Assembly: GCA_020747015.1 (NCBI GenBank)
Contig: JAGTJM010000002.1
Span: 1,240,001 to 1,304,000 of the forward strand
Reading direction: 5' to 3'
Length of the DNA: 64,000 bases
From: Pyrenochaeta sp. MPI-SDFR-AT-0127
Lineage: Eukaryota; Ascomycota; Dothideomycetes; Pleosporales; Cucurbitariaceae
Under the pieces are notes generated by a model. It was not told the origin of the DNA. It saw only the letters and a program-made list of their open reading frames with translations, and made no database searches. Shown here in pieces: positions 58,391 through 64,000 of this stretch (within the stretch, counting starts at the first letter, position 1; each line of letters starts with the position of its first letter). The position numbers and the translations under genes were made by a program.

Positions 58391-58936
58391 TACCCCCCTC
58401 CAGAGGATGCGAAAAATATACCCCTGTAATTTCTCCTGTTTGTGCAATGAAAGACTATTACTACTACGATAAGCAAAAGCTAGTGCTCTTAACACTTTTT
58501 AGAGCTCGCTCCGCTTGTTCATTTTATTCAAAGCGCGAGCTCTCTACTGAGCTCTCTACTAAACCTTGAATATTGAATCTTAGTCTAGAAAAAACAGGCG
58601 CGCTTTAAGTTACTTGTTACTTGTGTATAGTGCTCGTCTTAGGGGTAGAGGTACTTGAAACGAGAGTAGTCCAGGTTTGCTAAGCTTTGAAGGAACTACA
58701 AGTATTCAGTCAAGAAAGTGGTAGAGGCATGTTTTAAGTAGAAGCTACCTAGATATAATAGGCATCAAGTACAAGCGAATGTGTTAAAATGAATGATCTT
58801 GGGGAAACTCTCTCGACGCCCCAATATACTGCTTTAAAACACCACCCCATATCTCTCCTATTGGAATGGCCCTCCACATTTGGAGCAGGAGCATTGAACT
58901 CCTAACTAGATGGGCATGGTGGTACAAGCCGTTCTT
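58391..58936. other. AT-rich DNA between HET piece and small secreted protein gene
   Basis: About 550 AT-rich bases. No gene is seen other than the 3' flank of the small gene at 58937-59176. Confidence 0.45.
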
Positions 58937-59176
58937 CTAAGCGCAGATGCCCCTAACGCAACGGCAGGACCTACACTGGTCATTGAAGCCGCAGTCCGAC
59001 CCTGGAATGGCAGTGCCGCCACAGCTCTGCGGGTTGGGAGCAGCAAGAGCCGTGAGGGCGACTGGTGATTAGGTTGATGGTTAGCTAATTGCGTAGTAGA
59101 GAGGGATGTATTAAGTCTAATAATAAAGCAGAAGCTCACAAGCAAGAGTGGCAACGAAGGCGAAGAATCGAGCCAT
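58937..59176 (-). CDS. Small secreted cysteine-rich protein, effector-like
   Basis: Two exons, 59176-59140 and 59061-58937, give only 53 residues. The 78-base intron has donor GTGAGC, branch CTAAC/CTAAT and acceptor CACCAG, and the split codon joins in frame. The first 19-20 residues (MARFFAFVATLAFALTALA) are a clear signal peptide. The mature part of about 33 residues starts APNPQSCGG and holds six cysteines. The spacing C-x8-C-x5-C-x2-C-x1-C-x4-C would allow three disulfides. I do not recognise the family. Such proteins are typical of fungal apoplastic effectors or small antimicrobial peptides, but no activity is shown. A TATATAA box sits about 126-132 bases upstream. The gene lies in the AT-rich DNA that splits the HET gene. 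Confidence 0.68.
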
Positions 59177-60635
59177 TTTGATCGGATTTCTTGTTGTTCT
59201 TGGTGAACTGGGTTGAGTTGAGTGGAAAGTTTTTCGGTGTGAGAGTGAAGCTGCTGATGGTAGTGAATTCAAGACAGTCATGAATCGTCTAGAGAGGCAT
59301 CTTATATAGATTAGAGACGCTCATGTTCGCAGGGGCCCCATACATCCTTGAGCACTCGAGCCCAGCTACGACTGTTGATGGCAAATGGAGAGTGCAGTTC
59401 GGTAAGCGTACTGTTATTGTTTTTAGTAATTTTCTATGTTCTGTCTTAACAAGGTCGGCATTGTCAAGGATATTAACACCCATGAACAGACCTGCTGACG
59501 CCATGATATAATGCTTATTAGGCGACAGACAAAGGATAAGCCTGAGTAATACTTCTAACGTAACTTGTAAAACTTGACTTTCAGCAGTACTATGTACGAG
59601 ATGCGGTGCATAGACCTTTATATGTCGTCTATCTTTATTACCTCACAACCTGTTTACTATAGGCTTAAATACCCAAGCATAAAGAGGGTGTATACAATCG
59701 TCGAATATTCTCCAGTCCACTTACAGCAACTAATTTGAGTCTTGAGCTCATATTTTTAGCCTCGTCGCTAGTTGTGTCACCTTCCTGATAGTCGGGTGCC
59801 AGTATCGTGAAAAACCAAGCCCCGATATCCACGTGCCAATTCCTGAGCCCCTCGAGACTTTAATTAATGTGATGATGAATCAGCACATTGCCTGCGTTTC
59901 ATGAGGTCATCTCAGCTAAGAAGTAAGCCTCGCACTCCACAAATTTCAAGTTGTGTTACGGATAGGCAGAACAAGGCCTATACCACACAACAAAGCCGCT
60001 TCCCTTACGTCATTGTAGTATTCTTAGTATCGTGTGGTAGATGTGATAGGATAACATAATATACTGATCGTCAATTGATAAGTTTTGTGATGAATCTTGT
60101 CCTTTAGGATTTTTATGAGCCGTAAGCAGGATACGTTGGCAGGGCTCGGCGGCAGGGAATTGAACTCAGTTCCGGCTGCACCTATGCAATACTGAGCGCC
60201 AATATCGGGTATAACAGTCTCAAAGGATGCGAGTAAGGCGAGTTGGATGGTCGCCGTGTTGGTGCCGAATCTAATGCATTCTACAAATCCCCGTTCTTTG
60301 AATTCGTTTGCGTAGTACTTCAAATCTCGATGCATCTAAGACAGAAGCTACAATTGTCTGATATTTTCGTGTAGTAGTAGTTATACCCGTCAATGGCCAA
60401 AGAGAGGGGGTAATATTGTGATAGATAAACACTGCTTCGAATTTCTTGGTCTTTTTCTAAGCCAGGCGGGAGGATACTCTTTAGTGATATCAGTGAGAGA
60501 AGTATTTTGGCTGTTTCTATGGTAACTACTCTTGGCTACTTCGCAGATATAGCGCCCATCATTTCTAGCGCAATAACCCGCTATTTCGCAGAATGCTGTA
60601 ACTGTATCAGAATCATTGATGTAGCCAGTATAAAG
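59177..60635. other. AT-rich DNA inside the split HET gene
   Basis: About 1.45 kb beyond the small gene's start. It holds that gene's promoter, an open but unrecognised minus-strand frame (60335-60024) and AT-rich sequence. No terminal repeats of a transposon were found by eye. Confidence 0.45.
59302..59308 (-). promoter_or_regulatory. TATA box of the small secreted protein gene
   Basis: TATATAA on the minus strand, 126-132 bases before the ATG at 59176. Confidence 0.5.
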
Positions 60636-60854
60636 TCAGAGATATTTGAGACCGTCCGCTGCAGCTCGCTCGCTACAGTAGCAAAGTTTGACATAGCCAG
60701 TCTTGTCCTTGCCTGTACCAGCTACTAGCTCATTATAAGTCACTTCTTGGCACTGTGTCCAGGTGTGCGAGAGAATGGCATACGGAGGAGTATCGTCTTC
60801 ATTGGAAGAAATCAGTTTAAAGTCGCCAGCTGGTAGTCGCTTGAGAGCGTGCAT

Positions 60855-61180
60855 GGCGGCACCCGCATGGCCTCGAGCACAGAATGTAGGCTGATTCTGA
60901 TCGTAAAATGAATGTATTTAAGTAGAGAGTCAGAAAGCATGGAGTAGCGGAGAATGTCTCTCAGCCTGCTCAAGGTTTGTGTATTGATACGGAACTCGTC
61001 GAGCAGGCTGTGGGCACAGACCTCAACGCCAGGGTGCTCTGCATGGCCATAACAGCACGTTCATGCAGCCATCAGGTATCTCGCTGTTCATTCATTGCTT
61101 GACTCTTATGATTCCATCCTATGTTCTTCGTTTCTGAACAACGGCGCTGTGACCATGCGCTGCAATAGCAACAGCAAGCA
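60855..61180. other. Intergenic region
   Basis: About 325 bases between the HET N-terminal piece and the duplicated-frame gene, transcribed away from each other. No other gene is seen. Confidence 0.5.
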
Positions 61181-61514
61181 ATGCAACCTATAGGAGCTCA
61201 AGGCGAGAGCTACCAAGCGCCGCTCCGTGCCTGCGATGGCTCGTATGGCGAAGTCCTAGAAGGGGCGTACATTGTACGACTATTCCCAAGCTATACATTT
61301 GAAGAGCATTGTCACATGATGTCACATGATAGGTAAAGATGGAAAGGATCCAACTGATTTCCATATTGACCTCGACCTACTCAAACATGTCTTCCCGAAC
61401 ACGATAGGTTACAACTGTGAAGTCGTTACAGATAACTTCTCAAATGATATCAGGACTGATCCTGGTGTGGAGGAAGTTTATTGTGTCCCAGCCGAAGAAC
61501 CAGAGCTGGAGTAA
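61181..61514 (+). pseudogene. Small gene broken by an exact 10-bp tandem duplication
   Basis: The ATG at 61181 opens a frame whose translation (EVLEGAYIVRLFPSYTFEEH near its end) recalls the start of an inhibitor-I9/subtilisin-propeptide-like fold. It runs to a stop just after 61330. A second frame, shifted by one, carries on from 61326 to the stop at 61512-61514 (GKDGKDPTDFHIDLDLLKHV...DPGVEEVYCVPAEE). The junction is the exact direct repeat GTCACATGAT at 61311-61320 and 61321-61330. Ten bases shift the frame by one, which accounts for the break. The intact product would be about 107 residues. There is no signal peptide. The family guess is weak. Confidence 0.55.
61311..61330 (+). repeat. 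Tandem duplication 2 x GTCACATGAT
   Basis: Two exact adjacent 10-bp copies, at the point where the two frames of the 61181-61514 gene meet. Confidence 0.95.
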
Positions 61515-62024
61515 CTAGACCAGAGGAGCACAAATCAACAGTATGTTGGTAGACCTCTGCAGGACAAAGGATGATAGGACTAATGGTGCGTCGGTTTAGA
61601 GCCCTTAAATCACGAAGCATAGTTTCAGCCATCTCCAGAAGACCTTTTGCGAACCTTTTTCTTCTCCGCCTATAGTTCTATCTGTAAAGCCAATTAATTA
61701 AATCTATTAGGTACTTGAAATTTAAGCATATAGCTATTTGTGAATTATTCATGTAAAGTCGAACGATTAACCTGAGATCAGTGCCTATGACAATAATGCG
61801 CAAGATTATTATTAAGCAAGAAGACTTTCATTGTTTTCCGTAGACCAAAGTCTTTCACAGAAAGACACATGATATACATTACAGTGTGTTTCAAACATGC
61901 CGTAACAGTCATTCAACCCCTTCTCTTCTTCGTTGGACAAATCTATTAATCGAGCGCAGTGTTATAAGCCTGACCAGCTATGCGTAGTGTTGTGTGCGCA
62001 ACCTGTCGGGTTTTGTGCCTGTTG
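61515..62024. other. Intergenic AT-rich region
   Basis: About 510 AT-rich bases between convergent 3' ends. No gene is seen. Confidence 0.5.
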
Positions 62025-62960
62025 TTATCTGCCTCGATATTCATGACAAGTGGGCGAGGGCCTTGTTGTACGAATTTGGTGTCCATCATAGAGATATGTG
62101 GAGGCCTGTATGTTCTGAACTGCTGCACCTGGTGGAAGGCAGTACGGCAAAGGTGTGGCTGTCTGAAGCCACGATGGCGGATTAGGGTACCTTCCGTATG
62201 CGAAATCGAGAAAATGTTGATAGGGCAGCTGATCGTTACAGTAGTTTCGGCACTGCGCTGCATATGGAGATGAATCGAAGGGTCGGATATCATTTTGCTC
62301 TAGATATCGAGGCAGATTCGCTAGTTGGTCGCTCACGAGCTCGCGATGCCTTTGAGCGTTTGGAGAAGGGCTTTTTTGTCGAGTCTCTCCAGACTTGCAT
62401 AAATCAACGTCTTCTTGGTTTACTGCAGTATTACTGGCGGATAGAGCCTCTTCGTCACCTGCAGTCCCATCCAGCTTCCAATAACTCGTCTCACTATCAA
62501 CATCTGACAGATCCGCTTCACTTCGTTGATAAACCACCGGAGATGCCTTCATATTCTGATTGGGACTTGCTTTGTCTTTTTCTTCGCTTTCGAAAAGCTG
62601 TATGGGTGGATAGTATTCGACTGGTGAAATGTCGGCTTCGTTATCCGTCTTGTGGAGAGCAACACACTTCATGCAGTACTTTTCACTATCAGGTAAGTAG
62701 AAGATATGATAAGTATCTGAGCCGCAATTCGAACCTCCGCAGAAATGGAAGCCGATGCTATCGCTGTGCATGCAGAGCTTTTTGTCGGTGAGGAAGACTA
62801 CACACATGTTGGAGAATCCGTTGGCTGAAGAATTTGAAGAATTTATAAGCTTAGAGGATGGAAAATTGTCGCCAGCTGAGGAAAGCTCTTCACCTGTAAA
62901 AATTATAGGGCCATGAAAGTCCCTTGTCTTCGTTTGTCGCTTACCAAAGATTGTTCTCAT
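62025..62960 (-). CDS. Hypothetical protein with a short Cys-rich patch
   Basis: Frame of 311 residues from the ATG at 62960. The frame is open to 63095 without an earlier ATG. A likely 51-base intron sits right after the start (GTAAGC...TTTTTACAG), a multiple of three without a stop, so the spliced product would be about 294 residues starting MRTIFG-EELSS. Residues about 65-105 hold a Cys patch (CGGSNCG then YCMKC) that might bind one metal. The rest is Ser/Asp/Glu-rich and then Pro/Tyr-rich, mostly disordered-looking. I recognise no family. An upstream exon is possible, since GTGAGT and TTCACAG signals precede it. It lies in the AT-rich accessory end of the window. Confidence 0.45.
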   Translation of the reverse strand: MRTIFGKRQTKTRDFHGPIIFTGEELSSAGDNFPSSKLINSSNSSANGFSNMCVVFLTDKKLCMHSDSIGFHFCGGSNCGSDTYHIFYLPDSEKYCMKCVALHKTDNEADISPVEYYPPIQLFESEEKDKASPNQNMKASPVVYQRSEADLSDVDSETSYWKLDGTAGDEEALSASNTAVNQEDVDLCKSGETRQKSPSPNAQRHRELVSDQLANLPRYLEQNDIRPFDSSPYAAQCRNYCNDQLPYQHFLDFAYGRYPNPPSWLQTATPLPYCLPPGAAVQNIQASTYLYDGHQIRTTRPSPTCHEYRGR

Positions 62961-64000
62961 GCCAACAAGCGTGGTGAAGGTGAAAAGCCTAATACTGCGA
63001 CTCCCCAGCGCACATTGTGAAAGTCTGCTCAGAATAATGTGCTGTGAAGCAAAAAAGGAAAAGAAACATAAAATAAAGGATACTTTGACACTCACTGTGT
63101 AATGAGACTTGCTTGATACTTTCTTTCATAACAAAGTCGACAGCGATCGAGGTGCGGAGTCCGTCTTGGAATAAAGAATTTTTAAAGCCCCAAACAGAGT
63201 TTGTACTACAAGAAACGTTTCAAATTGACAAAACTGATTCATTTTCATAGGTCTAAATTCCTATCTCTAATAATTAATGCCACAACTAACGGTGGGCATA
63301 TAGTAGTGTTACTCGGGCCAGCCTGGGGTTTCCTAGCACCCTCGTGCATCGGAAACTCTGTCGAGCTAAATATAAGAAATAACAAGAAAGGGTCCCGAGC
63401 AAGGCCTCTGAACAGTCAACAACATACGATTAGTTTTGTGCTACAATGTGTTCGGGCTTGGTGGCACAATGCATCTGTTCCGTGGCATTGAAGAGCATGG
63501 GCTGTCTCCATAGCAGTTTAATAGATGGATTTGAACTGTGCGTAGATTTCAGTTTTGTAAGAACCGAAGTGTCGGACTCCAGGGAACGTGGCTCGAAAAA
63601 GATAGCATTTTGGGATTCGAGAGCGAGAGATATGCCAGGATTTCTGGTAAAAAGGAGAAAACGTCATTTTCCATACTGCCACGAGGTTCATGTACTAATT
63701 AACCGAATTCGGATCCATTGGATAATGTACTGTCGATCTTTCGCTAATTCTGCTAGGTTGGCGGACCTGAAATACCTTTGTAATTAGACGCCATAGTTGA
63801 CGATGAGGTGAGCGGCCGAGGCCTCGCGCTAGCGCCGAGCTCATCATCTCACGCTTCCCCGCCCTTAGTTACCTATACCTGCAAAAAAGGCGTATTGATG
63901 GAATGCAAGTGAAACGGCTTTTTTTCAAGTTCCTTGTAAATTAGTGGGACGGAAGTGGATATGGCCTTATGTGGAACAGGGCCCATGTTCAGATTGTCTA
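62961..64000. other. Intergenic right end of the window
   Basis: About 1 kb. The left part is promoter side of the hypothetical gene, with possible 5' exon signals near 63040-63100. Beyond that I see nothing I can support. Confidence 0.45.

Larger units (their letters stand above)
57810..60854 (-). pseudogene. Broken HET-domain (heterokaryon incompatibility) gene in two pieces
   Basis: The N-terminal piece (60854-60636) begins MHALKRLPAGDF and has the HET hallmark PPYAILSHTW and GYVKLCYCSERAAADGLKY, then stops. The C-terminal piece (58390-57810) resumes with IDSICIHKSTSDELSTAI, YVYLSDV, SRWFRRGWTLQELLAP and later KEDKVYCLLGIF. Defects are visible. A TAG stands where the conserved Trp before IDSICI is expected (TGG to TAG on the sense strand). 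A one-base frame shift lies before the KEDKVYCLLG part. A TAA follows FCV. About 2.2 kb of AT-rich DNA separates the pieces and contains another small gene. The two pieces fit one HET gene split by an insertion; two separate relics are the alternative. HET proteins trigger non-self recognition cell death when functional. This one is not. Confidence 0.7.

Noticed and set aside
1..64000. tRNA, rRNA and CRISPR
   Set aside because: Scanning for B-box-like GWTCRA words with a matching A-box gave no convincing tRNA. No rRNA-like stretch or spaced direct repeats were seen, though I could not run a proper search.

Overview
The window reads as nuclear DNA of a filamentous ascomycete. The introns are short (about 48-140 bases, with GTRNGY donors and CTAAC/CTGAC-like branch sites), the gene families are fungal (SUR7, RTA1, Zn2Cys6, HET, Cys-3/MetR bZIP), and there are signs compatible with RIP-type decay. 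I favour a dothideomycete (Pleosporales-like) from gene style, but nothing seen fixes the species. Introns below were placed by eye from splice signals and reading-frame continuity; TTG/GTG starts of open frames were replaced by ATG starts.

Layout. 1-9.4 kb is accessory: short degenerate repeats, one large intact single-exon gene for an SNTX-like/GTPase protein (2897-6598, minus), then repeats and a decayed chitinase fragment. 9.4-26 kb is a compact housekeeping block: SUR7/PalI-like membrane protein, a conserved small protein, kinetochore CHL4, bZIP MetR/Cys-3, a Tctex-type dynein light chain, VTC1, a C2H2 protein, ALG10 and GINS subunit PSF2. Several pairs are divergent with shared promoters (CHL4/metR, dynein/VTC1, ALG10/PSF2). 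26-35.6 kb is gene-poor and holds one complete Tc1/mariner element with 65-bp inverted repeats and a TA duplication (31961-33264) and a 10-bp minisatellite. 35.6-42.7 kb holds a Cdc25-type Ras exchange factor, a one-domain rhodanese and a secreted intradiol dioxygenase. 42.7-48.4 kb shows no gene I can support. 48.4-57 kb holds a tandem alpha/beta-barrel (ABM-like) protein, a Zn2Cys6 regulator, an RTA1-like membrane protein and a RINGv membrane E3 ligase.

57-64 kb is again accessory and AT-rich. A HET-domain gene is in two pieces with stops and a frameshift. A two-exon gene for a 53-residue secreted six-cysteine protein lies between the pieces. A small gene downstream is broken by an exact 10-bp tandem duplication, and one cysteine-containing hypothetical protein ends the region.

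No pathway cluster is evident. The most interesting items are the SNTX-like/GTPase protein, the small secreted cysteine-rich protein inside the split HET gene, the 10-bp-duplication pseudogene, the intact Tc1 element, the two possible MetR N-termini, and a CACGTGGG site in front of VTC1.
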